Assembly (NCBI GenBank): GCA_035711805.1 | Contig: DASTBV010000167.1 | Coordinates: 1-64,000 of the forward strand | From: Gp6-AA40 sp035711805 | Lineage (GTDB): Bacteria > Acidobacteriota > Vicinamibacteria > Vicinamibacterales > UBA2999 | DNA length: 64,000 nucleotides | Direction of reading: 5' to 3' | Translations under genes and position numbers: made by a program | Shown here: positions 52,053 to 62,081 of the stretch, one piece after another | Layout of the letters: the number at the start of each line of letters is the position of its first letter | How positions within the stretch are numbered: position 1 is the first letter of the stretch | Notes under the pieces: generated by a model | The model's database searches: none | What the model was told of the DNA's origin: nothing | The model's input: the letters and a program-made list of their open reading frames with translations, nothing else

Positions 52053-54767
52053 ATGGGTCATGACCCGGCGAACGCCGCGTACGCGCAGCTCTTCGAACTC
52101 AGTCCATTCCCGGCGGTCGTCAGCCGTCTCGACGACCATCGCGTGCTCGCCGTCAACAGGAGCGCGGTTGATGTCGTCGGCGTGCGCCCCGCCGACGCCA
52201 TCGGGCAGCCGGTCAGCGGCTATTACGTCGATCCGGCGCAGCGGCTCGAGCTGATCGAGCGCGTCCGCCGCGATGGCCGGGCCGACAACGTCCGGCTGCA
52301 CATCAGGCGGGCCAACGGCGCGCCGTTCTGGGTGCTGGCGTCGATCCGCGTGATCGACTGGAACGGCGAGCCCGCGGCGCTCACGGTCTTCCACGACATC
52401 AGCGACCAGCTGGCGGCGGAGTCATCGCTCAAGGCGAGCGAGCGTCGGCTCGCCGCGCAAAGCGATGCCCTGACGGACCTCACGGCGCGCTATACGACTC
52501 CGGGTGAACGCTTCGACGAACGGCTGCAGGGAATCCTGGCGCTGTCCGCCCACGCCCTGCGCGTGGAAAGGCTGAGCCTGTGGCGATTTACGGATCAACG
52601 ATCGAAGATTCGCTGCGATGGGCTGTATCGCGCGAGCGGCGGTCAGCATGAGTCGGGCGCGGTGCTGCATCGGCGCGACGCGCCGGAGTACTTCGACGCG
52701 ATCGAGCGCGAACGCGTCGTCGAGGCCCACGACGCGCAGAACGACCCGCGCACGTGCGGGTTCACCGCCGGCTATCTGATCCCGAACGGCATCGGCGCGA
52801 TGCTGGATGTTCCGCTCCGCCGCGACAACGTCACCGTCGGCGTGCTCTGCGCCGAGCATGTCGGCGGCCTGCGCGCCTGGACCGTCGACGAGCAGAATTT
52901 CGCGATAGCCGTCAGCAACATGATCGTCGTCGCCATTGTCGAGGAGGAGCGGCGGGAGGCGCTGGCCCGGCTTGCCGAAAGCGAGGCGCGCGCGCGTCTC
53001 ATCGTGGATACCGCGCATGACGCGTTCATCGGCATCGACTCGGACGGCAAAGTCGTCGCCTGGAATGCCCAGGCGGAGGTGACATTCGGCTGGGCCAGCG
53101 CGGAGGTCGTCGGCCAGAGCCTGGCCGAAACCATCGTGCCGCCGGCGTTCCGGGACGCGCACAACGCCGGGATGCGCCGATTCCACGACACCGGGGAGGC
53201 GCCGGTGGTCAATCAGCGCCTCGAGCTGACGGCGCTGCACCGGTCGGGACGAGAGTTTCCGATCGAGCTCACCATCACGTCGCCCATCACCGCCGAGAAC
53301 GGCTACTTCTTCGCCGCCTTTCTTCGCGACATCTCCGACCGGCGCGAGCGCGACGAGGAGCTGCGCCGGGCCCGGGACGCGGCCGAAGCGGCGACGCGTG
53401 CGAAGAGCGAGTTCCTGGCGAACATGAGCCACGAGCTGAGGACGCCGCTGAACGGCGTACTCGGCTACGCCCAGCTGCTGCAGCGCGACCGGACGCTGAA
53501 CGCGGCGCAGCGCGAGGCGCTCGAGGCCATCGGCCGCTGCGGCTCGCAGCTGCTCGACCTGATCAACGACGTGCTCGACCTGTCGAAGATCGAGGCCGGC
53601 CGCCTCGATATCGACGAGGCGCCGACCGACCTCACGCAGCTGATGACCGATTTGAGGTACGTCGTGGCCGAGGTCGCGGCGCACAAGGGTCTGACGCTGA
53701 CGATGACGCTCGCCCCGGACGTGCCGCGCGCGGTCCTGGTCGATGGACGCCACCTCCGTCAGGTGCTGCTGAATCTCCTGGGCAATGCGGTCAAGTTCAC
53801 GAGCGCCGGCGAAGTGCGGCTGGGGATCAGCAAGACCGACGGGCGACTGGCATTCGAAGTCGCGGACAGCGGCCCGGGCATCGAGTCCGAGTCGATCACC
53901 GAGATCTTTGCGGCCTTCGCGCAGACAAAAACGGGCGCCGAGGCGGGAGGGACGGGACTCGGGCTGACGATCTCCAACCACCTCATCACGAAGATGGGCG
54001 GGACGCTGAAAGTGGACAGCGTGTTCGGCGCGGGCAGCCGTTTTTCGTTCTCCCTGCCGCTCGTCGAGACGCATATCGCCGGCGCCGCTCAGGCGATCGA
54101 TCCCGCGCTGCCGCCGCTCGACGCCAGGATCGCGCCCGGCCAGACGCTTACCGCCCTCGTCGTGGACGACAGCACCGCAAACCGGCGCATCCTCGCCAGC
54201 CTGCTCGAAAGCGCGGGCGCGCAGGTCATTACCGCGACGGGCGGGCTCGAGGCGATCGAGCTGGCGCGCACGCATCGGCCGGCGATCATCTTCATGGACC
54301 TGAAGATGCCCGGGCTCGACGGGCTCGAGGCAACGCGGCGGCTGGCGCATGAGTCCACGACAGCGGCGATCCCGGTGATTGCCGTCACGGCCAGCGCGCT
54401 CGGCGACGCACGAGCGACCGCACGCGCCGCCGGCTGCGTGGATTACCTGTCGAAGCCGATCCGCGCGCAGGAGCTCTTCGGCATGCTTCGTCTGCACCTC
54501 GGCGTTCGCCTCGTCGGCGGCGCCGAGCACCCTGCCACCGGCACCGCGGGGCTCGAAGCCGGCCGCCGTCTGGATGTGGCAGCGCGCCTGCGTACGGCGG
54601 TTGGCGTCGGCGACGTCACCGAGATTCATGACCTCGCCGGTTCGCTGATGCGCGGGACACCCGCCGAAGCGGCCCTGGGTGAGCGCATCAACCGGCTGGT
54701 CGTCGAATTCGACTTCACCGGACTCGCGGAGCTGGGCGACGCGCTCGCGGGCTCAGGCCAGCCGTGA
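52053..54767 (+). CDS. Hybrid histidine kinase (PAS-GAF-PAS-HisKA-HATPase-REC-HPt-like)
   Basis: Soluble protein of 904 residues. Order: PAS (about 10-125), GAF (about 150-300), PAS (about 320-440), HisKA with the phosphorylated His in FLANMSHELRTPLNGVLGYAQ, HATPase (NLLGNAVKFT, DSGPGI, GGTGLGLTISNHL), receiver (LVVDDSTANRRIL, FMDLKMPGLDG, LSKPI), then a C-terminal helical segment with IHDLAGSLM that resembles an HPt histidine. No membrane segment, so the signal is cytoplasmic. Its TGA overlaps the GTG of the next gene (GTGA), a receiver-kinase fusion that is its obvious phosphotransfer partner. Confidence 0.93.
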   Translation: MGHDPANAAYAQLFELSPFPAVVSRLDDHRVLAVNRSAVDVVGVRPADAIGQPVSGYYVDPAQRLELIERVRRDGRADNVRLHIRRANGAPFWVLASIRVIDWNGEPAALTVFHDISDQLAAESSLKASERRLAAQSDALTDLTARYTTPGERFDERLQGILALSAHALRVERLSLWRFTDQRSKIRCDGLYRASGGQHESGAVLHRRDAPEYFDAIERERVVEAHDAQNDPRTCGFTAGYLIPNGIGAMLDVPLRRDNVTVGVLCAEHVGGLRAWTVDEQNFAIAVSNMIVVAIVEEERREALARLAESEARARLIVDTAHDAFIGIDSDGKVVAWNAQAEVTFGWASAEVVGQSLAETIVPPAFRDAHNAGMRRFHDTGEAPVVNQRLELTALHRSGREFPIELTITSPITAENGYFFAAFLRDISDRRERDEELRRARDAAEAATRAKSEFLANMSHELRTPLNGVLGYAQLLQRDRTLNAAQREALEAIGRCGSQLLDLINDVLDLSKIEAGRLDIDEAPTDLTQLMTDLRYVVAEVAAHKGLTLTMTLAPDVPRAVLVDGRHLRQVLLNLLGNAVKFTSAGEVRLGISKTDGRLAFEVADSGPGIESESITEIFAAFAQTKTGAEAGGTGLGLTISNHLITKMGGTLKVDSVFGAGSRFSFSLPLVETHIAGAAQAIDPALPPLDARIAPGQTLTALVVDDSTANRRILASLLESAGAQVITATGGLEAIELARTHRPAIIFMDLKMPGLDGLEATRRLAHESTTAAIPVIAVTASALGDARATARAAGCVDYLSKPIRAQELFGMLRLHLGVRLVGGAEHPATGTAGLEAGRRLDVAARLRTAVGVGDVTEIHDLAGSLMRGTPAEAALGERINRLVVEFDFTGLAELGDALAGSGQP

Positions 54768-56872
54768 ACGATACGACGCCGCACGACCCGCAAATCCTGC
54801 TGGTTGACGACAACCCGACGAACCTGCAGGTGCTCTACCAGACGCTTGCCGGCAGCGGCTACCGCCTGCTCGCGGCGCGGAGCGGCAAGGATGCCATCGC
54901 CATCGCCCAGCGCGTCGTTCCCGATCTGATTCTTCTGGACGTAATGATGCCGGGGATGGACGGGTTCGAAACGTGTGTGCAGCTCAAGGCCGATCCGCGC
55001 ACGCGCGATTCGGCAGTCGTCTTTCTGTCGGCACTGACCGCGGCGGCCGACAAGGTGCGCGGCCTGGAACTGGGTGCGGTCGATTTCGTGAACAAGCCGT
55101 TCCAGGCCGAGGAAGTGCTGGCACGTGTCCGGACGCACCTGACCATTCGCGAGCTTCAGCGCGAGCTGCGCCGGCGCAACGGCGAGCTGGAACACGAGCT
55201 CCTCGTCGCGCAGGAGCTCCTCCGCGAAGCGCGCGATCGGACCGAAGGCGTGATGGTCGGCGACAGCCCCGTCGCCGTCCGGCTCCGCCGCGACATCGCC
55301 GAGGCGGCGGCCAGCGACGAGCCGCTGCTCATCAGCGGTCCGCCGGGCAGCGATCACGAAGCGGTGGCGCGCGCCATCCACCATCAGTCCGGGCGCGCAT
55401 CGCGCGCGATGATCAGCGCCAACTGCCTGGCCGTCGTTCCTGACGCGTCGCCGGCGTCGCGGCAGACCGGGTCGGGAGCCGGCATCTTCGACAAGCTGCG
55501 TCTGGCACAGTCGGGAACCCTCTATCTGGAGGGCATTCAACATCTCTCGCACGAATCGCAGCAGATGATCGTCGAATGCCTCGGGCCGTCCGACGAGGCG
55601 GGCGCGGTTCGTTCGTCGCGTGACGTGCGCGTGATCGTGGCCACGACGCGTGATGTCGACGAGGAGGTGGCGGCTGGACGGCTCCTGCCGGCTTTGCGCC
55701 GCGCGTTCCGCACGACGATCGATCTGGCGCCGCTGCGGACACGGCTCGAGGACCTGCCCGCGCTCGCGCCGCTGATTCTCCGGCGCCAGGCCGAGCAGGC
55801 CGGACGAACGGTTCCGATCATCTCCGACGAGTCGCTGGAGCGGATGCAGCGCTACCGGTGGCCGGGCAATCTCCGCGAGCTGCGCAACGTCATCGGATCC
55901 GCCCTGGCCGTCAGCGCCGGCCCGATCCTCGAGATCGGAGAGCACCTGCTGAACAACGAGGTGCGCGTCGGCAGCTACAACCTGATCGAACGCATCGGCG
56001 CCGGCGGAATGGGCGAAGTCTGGCTCGCACGGCATCAGCTGCTGGCGCGGCCGGCGGCCGTCAAGATCGTCCACGAGGCCGCGCTCGGTATCGCCGAGAA
56101 TCCGTCGGCGGCGCGGCAGCGCTTTGCGCGCGAAGCGCACGTCACGGCCGAACTGCAGTCGCCGCACACCGTGCAGCTCTACGACTTCGGCATCACCGAT
56201 GCCGGCAGCTTCTACTACGTGATGGAGCGCCTGCGCGGCGTCGATCTCCAGCGCATGGTCGAACGGCACGGGCCGCTCTCCGCGGAGCGGACGGTCTTTC
56301 TGCTGAAGCAGGCGTGCCTCTCGCTCTCGGAAGCCCATGCGCTGGGACTCGTGCATCGCGACATCAAGCCCGGGAACCTGTTCGTCTGCAGGCTTGGCCA
56401 GCAGTTCGACTTCCTGAAGGTCCTCGATTTCGGCGTCGTATCGCGGGGCGGGCGAGGCTCGCCGGGACCGGTCACCGAAGCGGGGCTCCTGCTCGGCACG
56501 CCCGCGTATCTCGCGCCGGAGCTCGTCGCTCAGGAGCCGTTCGATGGACGCGTGGACATCTACTCGCTCGGCTGCGTGGCGTTCTGGCTGCTGACAGGGC
56601 GGCCGCCGTTCGAGGGCGCCGACGCCATCTCGGTGCTGATGCAGCACTCCAGCGCCGCACCACTGGCACCGTCGGAGGTGTCGGAAAAGCCGGTCCCCAA
56701 GGATCTCGACGCGCTGGTTGTCGAATGCTTATCGAAAGACCCGCGTCAGCGGCCTGCCGACGCCGAGCGTCTGGCAAGCCGTCTCGACAGCCTGTCGGTG
56801 GCTGGCTGGTGGACGCAGCAGAAAGCGCGCGCCTGGTGGGCGTCGCATGAGCCGGAGCTCCTCGACCCCTAG
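54764..56872 (+). CDS. Receiver-degenerate AAA(NtrC-like)-Ser/Thr kinase fusion protein
   Basis: Protein of 702 residues joining three modules. A receiver (9-125) has Asp59 in LILLDVMMPG and Lys111. A central NtrC-like AAA domain (about 160-395) has lost its ATPase signatures: Walker A reads SGPPGSDHEA (191-200) without the Lys, Walker B reads GTLYLEGI (251-258), and GAFTGA is absent, while RWPGNLRELRNVI (365-377) remains. A Ser/Thr kinase (about 402-675) keeps GAGGMGEV (412-419), Lys434, HRDIKPGN (531-538) and DFG (555-557). No DNA-binding domain follows. It is translated in overlap with the hybrid kinase gene, so phosphorelay control of a Ser/Thr kinase is inferred. Confidence 0.9.
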   Translation: MNDTTPHDPQILLVDDNPTNLQVLYQTLAGSGYRLLAARSGKDAIAIAQRVVPDLILLDVMMPGMDGFETCVQLKADPRTRDSAVVFLSALTAAADKVRGLELGAVDFVNKPFQAEEVLARVRTHLTIRELQRELRRRNGELEHELLVAQELLREARDRTEGVMVGDSPVAVRLRRDIAEAAASDEPLLISGPPGSDHEAVARAIHHQSGRASRAMISANCLAVVPDASPASRQTGSGAGIFDKLRLAQSGTLYLEGIQHLSHESQQMIVECLGPSDEAGAVRSSRDVRVIVATTRDVDEEVAAGRLLPALRRAFRTTIDLAPLRTRLEDLPALAPLILRRQAEQAGRTVPIISDESLERMQRYRWPGNLRELRNVIGSALAVSAGPILEIGEHLLNNEVRVGSYNLIERIGAGGMGEVWLARHQLLARPAAVKIVHEAALGIAENPSAARQRFAREAHVTAELQSPHTVQLYDFGITDAGSFYYVMERLRGVDLQRMVERHGPLSAERTVFLLKQACLSLSEAHALGLVHRDIKPGNLFVCRLGQQFDFLKVLDFGVVSRGGRGSPGPVTEAGLLLGTPAYLAPELVAQEPFDGRVDIYSLGCVAFWLLTGRPPFEGADAISVLMQHSSAAPLAPSEVSEKPVPKDLDALVVECLSKDPRQRPADAERLASRLDSLSVAGWWTQQKARAWWASHEPELLDP

Positions 56873-56883
56873 GTGATCGTGGC

Positions 56884-56926
56884 GCGGACCTTGTCAGGTC
56901 CGCGACGCGCGCCTGACAAGGCGCGC
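56884..56926. repeat. Family B palindrome pair, locus 6
   Basis: GCGGACC (56884-56890), loop TTGTCA, GGTCCGC (56897-56903); then GCGCGCC (56907-56913), loop TGACAA, GGCGCGC (56920-56926). GTGG precedes and CCAC follows. It lies between the convergent fusion-kinase and PpiC-like genes. Confidence 0.88.
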
Positions 56927-56949
56927 GCCACGTGTGCGATCCGAGGCGT

Positions 56950-58020
56950 CTACTGGGGCGGTTTGCCCTGTGATTCGACGACGCGTCGTGCGAGGTAATT
57001 CGTCACGTCGGCGTCGCTTCGCGCCGCGGCAAGATAGGCCGACCGCATCAGCTGCTCGCGTCCGGCCTTGAGCGCGTTCGTGATCCGGTCGCGCACGCCG
57101 GGCGACGACAGGTCGCGCTGACCGGCCGGCTCGCGCGCGACGACGAACACGATCGTGTGCGCCCCGCCTTCGCTGACGACCCGCGCCGAGCCGATGGTGG
57201 TCTTGGTCGCCGCCTCGCGCAGCAGCGGCGGCGCCTTCTGAATCGCGGACAACGGCACGAGCCCCAGATCGCCGCCGCGCGGCGCCGTCTGCGGATCCTC
57301 CGAATAGTCACGGGCCAGATCGGCGAAGGGCGCGCCGCCCTTCAGGCGTTCCATCAGCATCGACACCTTGGCCGCCGCCGCCTCCGGCGTCGCGGCATCG
57401 TCGCCCGTCCGGTTGGCGATCTGCGGCTCACGCTGCGGCGTGATGACAATCTGCGCCAGGTGATACGCCTCTTCGGGAAGGTTGAACTGCGCACGGTTGG
57501 CGTTGAAGAAGGCGCCGACATCCTGATCGCTGATCGAAATCTTCGCGGTGACTTCCTGTTCGAGGACTTTCCGCGCGAGCATCTCGCGGCGCAGCCCTTC
57601 GCGCATGTCGGCGGCGGTCAGGTTGCGGCGCCCCAGCTCCTGCTGGAACGCATCCTCGGTCAGATTTTTTCTCGCGTCGGCATAGGCGGTGTCCAGCTCC
57701 GTCTCGGGAACGACGATCTTCAACGCCTCGGCCTTCGCCAGCAGGATCCGCTCGACAATCAGGTCCTCGAGCACGTTCATCCTCGCCAGGGTCAGCTCCT
57801 CATCGGACAGCGTTTCCGCCGAGTTCCGCAGCCGCCGGAACTCCTTGTCCACCTGCTCGCGCGTGATGTCGACGCCGTTGACGGTCGCCCAGGTGTCCGC
57901 GGAGGCCGTGCGCGCCGGCGGCTCCGACGGCGTCGAGCGGCAGGCCGTCAGGAGGGCGACGGCGGTCAGCGCGGTGGCAAACAGACAGCGGGCGGTCAAG
58001 GCAGCGATCGGACGGTCCAT
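56950..58020 (-). CDS. Periplasmic peptidyl-prolyl isomerase (SurA/PpiC-like) lipoprotein
   Basis: Protein of 356 residues. The leader ends in a lipobox LLTAC (Cys27). A SurA-N-type helical chaperone region (about 45-170, with EFRRLRNSAETLSDEELTLARMNVLEDLIVERILLAKA in pieces) is followed by a parvulin/rotamase domain (about 185-290: YHLAQIVITPQRE, FADLARDYSEDP, GGDLGLVP). It probably assists folding of exported or outer-membrane proteins. ATG 58020 is used instead of the upstream ATG 58053 because it starts the lipoprotein signal. It is divergent from a degraded kinase gene; TAATCT on its strand ends 8 bases before the ATG. Confidence 0.9.
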   Translation of the reverse strand: MDRPIAALTARCLFATALTAVALLTACRSTPSEPPARTASADTWATVNGVDITREQVDKEFRRLRNSAETLSDEELTLARMNVLEDLIVERILLAKAEALKIVVPETELDTAYADARKNLTEDAFQQELGRRNLTAADMREGLRREMLARKVLEQEVTAKISISDQDVGAFFNANRAQFNLPEEAYHLAQIVITPQREPQIANRTGDDAATPEAAAAKVSMLMERLKGGAPFADLARDYSEDPQTAPRGGDLGLVPLSAIQKAPPLLREAATKTTIGSARVVSEGGAHTIVFVVAREPAGQRDLSSPGVRDRITNALKAGREQLMRSAYLAAARSDADVTNYLARRVVESQGKPPQ

Positions 58021-58058
58021 ACGCTGGCAGATTACTCCGTCCACGCGAGGCATGTCAG

Positions 58059-58064
58059 TAGAAT
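58059..58064 (+). promoter_or_regulatory. TAGAAT box before the truncated kinase gene
   Basis: TAGAAT ends 9 bases before ATG 58074, with no Shine-Dalgarno, matching the spacing at the two intact kinase genes. Confidence 0.5.
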
Positions 58065-58073
58065 ACCGGCGGC

Positions 58074-59056
<983 letters not shown>

Positions 59057-59060
<4 letters not shown>

Positions 59061-59560
59061 ACGAGCGCGTGGTCGTGAACGACCGCATGCAGCGCGGCTA
59101 CATCTATTACCGCACCGAACCGATCGGCCGGAACTTTGCCCCGGACTTTCAGCCCGAGCTGACGCCGAAAGAGCTGCTGGCGCTGGGCGTCTTTGGCGGG
59201 AAGTACATGACTGACTGCCGGCGTGAATTCCCGCAGAGCTGGTTCACGCACGCGAAACTCTGCCCGACGCACCATGATGCGAAGTTGAATTACTTTGGCG
59301 TCAACGCCTCGCAATCGCTGCGCGCATGGTGGCAGAACGGCTGGATCCGACCGCAGGATCCTCGCGGCTGGTTCCAGTGGTATTGCCGCTACTACATGGG
59401 CCGCCGCTCATCCGACGACGCGCGGCAGATCCGGCGATGGCGGGCGATCCGGCGGCACGTGGCACAGATCGTCGGCAATTGCGAGCGAGGCGATCTCGAC
59501 TGCCGCCGGCGGCAGCGACAGGCCGTTCTGCATTGGGCGTATGACAGCCGCGCAATCTAA
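59057..59560 (+). CDS. Conserved hypothetical protein
   Basis: Protein of 167 residues, soluble, rich in Trp, Tyr and Arg. Notable blocks: GYIYYRTEPIGRNFAPDFQPELTPKELL, GVFGGKYMTDCRREFPQSWF, WWQNGWIRPQDPRGWFQWYCRYYMGRR and a final RQRQAVLHWAYDSR. The pattern of conserved-looking aromatic and charged residues is that of a widespread uncharacterised family; four Cys occur but no CxxC. The GTG start overlaps the stop of the truncated kinase (GTGA), although the deletion may have created this arrangement. Function unknown. Confidence 0.75.
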
Positions 59561-59570
59561 CGCGTCGAGG

Positions 59571-59588
59571 GTCCGCCTGAAGGCGGAC
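59571..59588. repeat. Family A palindrome, copy 4
   Basis: GTCCGCC-TGAA-GGCGGAC followed by ACTACGT, the reverse complement of the ACGTAGT flank of copy 3. The flank supplies the GTG used as start by the next gene. Confidence 0.85.
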
Positions 59589-59593
59589 ACTAC

Positions 59594-60124
59594 GTGACGT
59601 TGCCAATCCGCCTTGGCATCTCGGCCTGCCTTCTCGGCGAAGAAGTCCGCTACGACGGGGGCCACAAGCGGGCGCAGTTCCTCATCGATGCCTTTGGCCC
59701 CTCCGTCGAATGGGTTCCGGTTTGTCCGGAAGTCGAGGCCGGCTTCGGCACACCGCGCGAGCCGATGCGGCTGTCGCGGGTAGATGGAATCGTTCGACTC
59801 GTCACGGTGACAGGCGGACGCGACGTGACGGCGCCGATGGAAGACGTCATTCGCCGGCGTGTCCCGGACCTGCGCCGCGAGCGCTTGAGCGGCTACATCC
59901 TGAAGAGCAACTCCCCGAGCTGCGGGCTCGAGGACGTAGCGGTATTCGATCGGCAGGGCATGCCCACTGCGCCAGGGCGGGGTCTCTTCGCGGAGGCGCT
60001 GATACGCGAGTTTCCGGAGCTGCCAGTGGAAGAAGAGGGCCGGCTCTCCGACCCCCGCCTTCTCGACGCATTCGTCAAGCGCGTCTTCGCCTATTACGCG
60101 GCCACAAGGAACACCAGGGTCTAG
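59594..60124 (+). CDS. DUF523 family protein (TudS-like desulfidase)
   Basis: Protein of 176 residues with the family's signatures in order: GISACLLGEEVRYDGGHK, VPVCPEVEAGFGTPREPMRL and ILKSNSPSCGLEDV. The three conserved Cys (in ACLLG, CPEV and SPSCG) match the ligands of the [4Fe-4S] cluster in thiouracil desulfidase TudS. It probably removes sulfur from a thiolated small molecule in the cytoplasm; the true substrate is not known. GTG 59594 lies in the flank of a family A palindrome; TTG 59600 is an alternative start. It converges with the cytochrome gene. Confidence 0.9.
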   Translation: MTLPIRLGISACLLGEEVRYDGGHKRAQFLIDAFGPSVEWVPVCPEVEAGFGTPREPMRLSRVDGIVRLVTVTGGRDVTAPMEDVIRRRVPDLRRERLSGYILKSNSPSCGLEDVAVFDRQGMPTAPGRGLFAEALIREFPELPVEEEGRLSDPRLLDAFVKRVFAYYAATRNTRV

Positions 60125-60134
60125 CGTCTTCGGC

Positions 60135-60716
60135 CTACTTCTTGCCGCCCGGCGTCTCGAGCCCGGCATGCACCGCGTTGTTCACCGGCTTCAACGTCTG
60201 CAGGAACATCCAGATCGACCGGAGATCGTCGTCCGACAGATTCTGATAGACCTCGACCGGCATCGGCGGCTGCATGGCAGTGCCGTTCGGCTTCTTTCCG
60301 GTCCGCATCGCCTGGATGAAGGTTTTTTCGTTGTAGCCGCGTCCCGGAAGACCGGTCGCCTTGTCCGGCGTCAGGTTCGACGCGACGGTCTGCCCCCACG
60401 GCCCATAGAACGCGGTGAAGTCGAGCGAGGCGTGGATCTCCCCGTCCGCTTTCGACGGCACCTTGGTCGTCGACGGACGGCCCGACAGCAGGCGCGCCGG
60501 GTCCGGAGTCATCCCCTGAGTCTTCGGCGAGTGGCAGTCATGGCACCCGGTAATGCTGACGAGGTACTTGCCGCGGTCCACGGACGCACCCGCGGCCGCG
60601 GCACCGCCGGCGCGCTGTTGCGCCTGTCCGGTACTTGCCAGCAGGAGCGCGGCCACCCCGGCGGCCGAAGCCCACAACCATCCCCGGCGAATGAGTGCTG
60701 GACGAAGCTGTCTCAT
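60135..60716 (-). CDS. Periplasmic monohaem c-type cytochrome
   Basis: Protein of 193 residues: signal peptide (hydrophobic about 14-31), then RGKYLVSITGCHDCHSPKT with a CxxCH haem site and a distal Met candidate in AMQPPMPVEVYQNL. The order RGKYLV-CxxCH and the ending DDDLRSIWMFLQTLKPV are typical of the cytochrome c subunits associated with alcohol or aldehyde dehydrogenases. No dehydrogenase partner is next to it, so its electron donor is unknown. AAGGAGGAG stands just upstream of ATG 60716. The next gene upstream on this strand is an MHS transporter, 42 bases away. Confidence 0.9.
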   Translation of the reverse strand: MRQLRPALIRRGWLWASAAGVAALLLASTGQAQQRAGGAAAAGASVDRGKYLVSITGCHDCHSPKTQGMTPDPARLLSGRPSTTKVPSKADGEIHASLDFTAFYGPWGQTVASNLTPDKATGLPGRGYNEKTFIQAMRTGKKPNGTAMQPPMPVEVYQNLSDDDLRSIWMFLQTLKPVNNAVHAGLETPGGKK

Positions 60717-60758
60717 CAATCTCCTCCTTAGTGAGCGATACCTTACATTGAGATCGTG

Positions 60759-62081
60759 TCAGGCGCGAACCTCTGCCCGAATCGCGCGTTCGCGCAGCAC
60801 CTCGGCGTGCGGGGTCATCAGCGTCACGCCGACTATCGACGCGCTGGTCGCCACGATCTGATACCACGCCGGTACCATCGGATTCCCGGTCACGTCGATG
60901 AGCCACGCCACGACGAACTGGGTGGTACCGCCGAAAATCATCACGCCTAACGCGTAAAGAATCGCCAGGCCGCTCGAGCGGACGGATTGCGGGAAGGCTT
61001 CCGCCATGAACGCATACGCGGCCCCGATTCCGATCGCATACACAAATCCGAGGAACAGGTTACAAATGACGATGACGGCCAGCGAGGCGTCGGGCGACGT
61101 GAGGATCAAATAGACGGGAGAGACGATGAGCACGAACGCGACGCGCGACAGGATCAGCATACGTTTGCGGCCCAGACGATCGAGCCAGACACCAACGGCA
61201 AGACCGGCGATTTGCGCAACGGCATTGGTCAGGCCCAGCATGTTGGCCACCGTCGCCGACAGATTCAGCGTGGTGATCGCGTAGGTGGTCATGTAGTTCA
61301 GCACGTAGGTCGAGACCGTGCCGCCGCAGATGATGAGGACACCGAACGTCACCGCGCGTGAGTGCCCGCGCCACAGCTCGCCGAGCACAGCGGCCGTCGA
61401 CCGGTGCGTCTGGGCTTCAGCGATGGTTTCGGGCAGCTGCCGCCGGATGTAGAACGCAACCGGCGCGATCAACACGCCGAGCAGGAAGGGAATCCGCCAG
61501 CCCCAGGCATACAGTGCATCGCGCGTGAGCGTCGCGGCAAGGATCAACCCGATACCGGCGCCCACGATCGCGGCGATCTGTTGGCTGTAGGCCTGCCACG
61601 CCGTCAGCGCGGCGCGCTTCTCCGGCGGTGCGGCCTCGAGCAGATACGTCGTCGCCGGACCGACTTCGCCGCCGCACGAGAATCCCTGAATGAGCCGCGC
61701 GAGGACGAGCAGGACCGGTGCCGCGATCCCGATCTGCGCGTAGGACGGCGTCAGGGCGATCATCAGCGAGCCGACCGACATCAACAGAAGCGTGAGCGTC
61801 AACGCGGCGCGGCGGCCGACGCGATCCGCATACGGACCGATGATCGCTGCGCCCAGCGGCCGCGTCACGAACCCGACCCCGAATGTTGCCAGTGCTCCGA
61901 GGAGTCTGCCGATCTGGGAATCGCCCGGGAAGAACGCGTCGCCGATCATCACCGCGAAGAACGTGAACACCAGGAAGTCGTAGAACTCGAGAAAGTTGCC
62001 GACGACAACGGCGACGACCGCTTTCATCGGCAGCGCCCCCGGCGGGGCCGCGGCGCTCGACGGGGACGACGGGATGGGCAT
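60759..62081 (-). CDS. MFS transporter, metabolite:H+ symporter (MHS) family
   Basis: Protein of 440 residues with 12 TM helices. MHS landmarks: MKAVVAVVVGNFLEFYDFLVF in TM1, RPLGAAIIGPYADRVGRRAAL between TM2 and TM3, RLIQGFSCGGEVGPATTYLLEAA in TM4 and WLDRLGRKRMLILS in the second half. This group imports citrate, ketoglutarate, proline/betaine or shikimate with protons; closest in layout are the citrate-type carriers, but the substrate is not certain. ATG 62081. An MBL open frame from upstream runs 665 bases into this gene in another frame of the same strand, which reflects loss of that gene's stop. Confidence 0.93.
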   Translation of the reverse strand: MPIPSSPSSAAAPPGALPMKAVVAVVVGNFLEFYDFLVFTFFAVMIGDAFFPGDSQIGRLLGALATFGVGFVTRPLGAAIIGPYADRVGRRAALTLTLLLMSVGSLMIALTPSYAQIGIAAPVLLVLARLIQGFSCGGEVGPATTYLLEAAPPEKRAALTAWQAYSQQIAAIVGAGIGLILAATLTRDALYAWGWRIPFLLGVLIAPVAFYIRRQLPETIAEAQTHRSTAAVLGELWRGHSRAVTFGVLIICGGTVSTYVLNYMTTYAITTLNLSATVANMLGLTNAVAQIAGLAVGVWLDRLGRKRMLILSRVAFVLIVSPVYLILTSPDASLAVIVICNLFLGFVYAIGIGAAYAFMAEAFPQSVRSSGLAILYALGVMIFGGTTQFVVAWLIDVTGNPMVPAWYQIVATSASIVGVTLMTPHAEVLRERAIRAEVRA

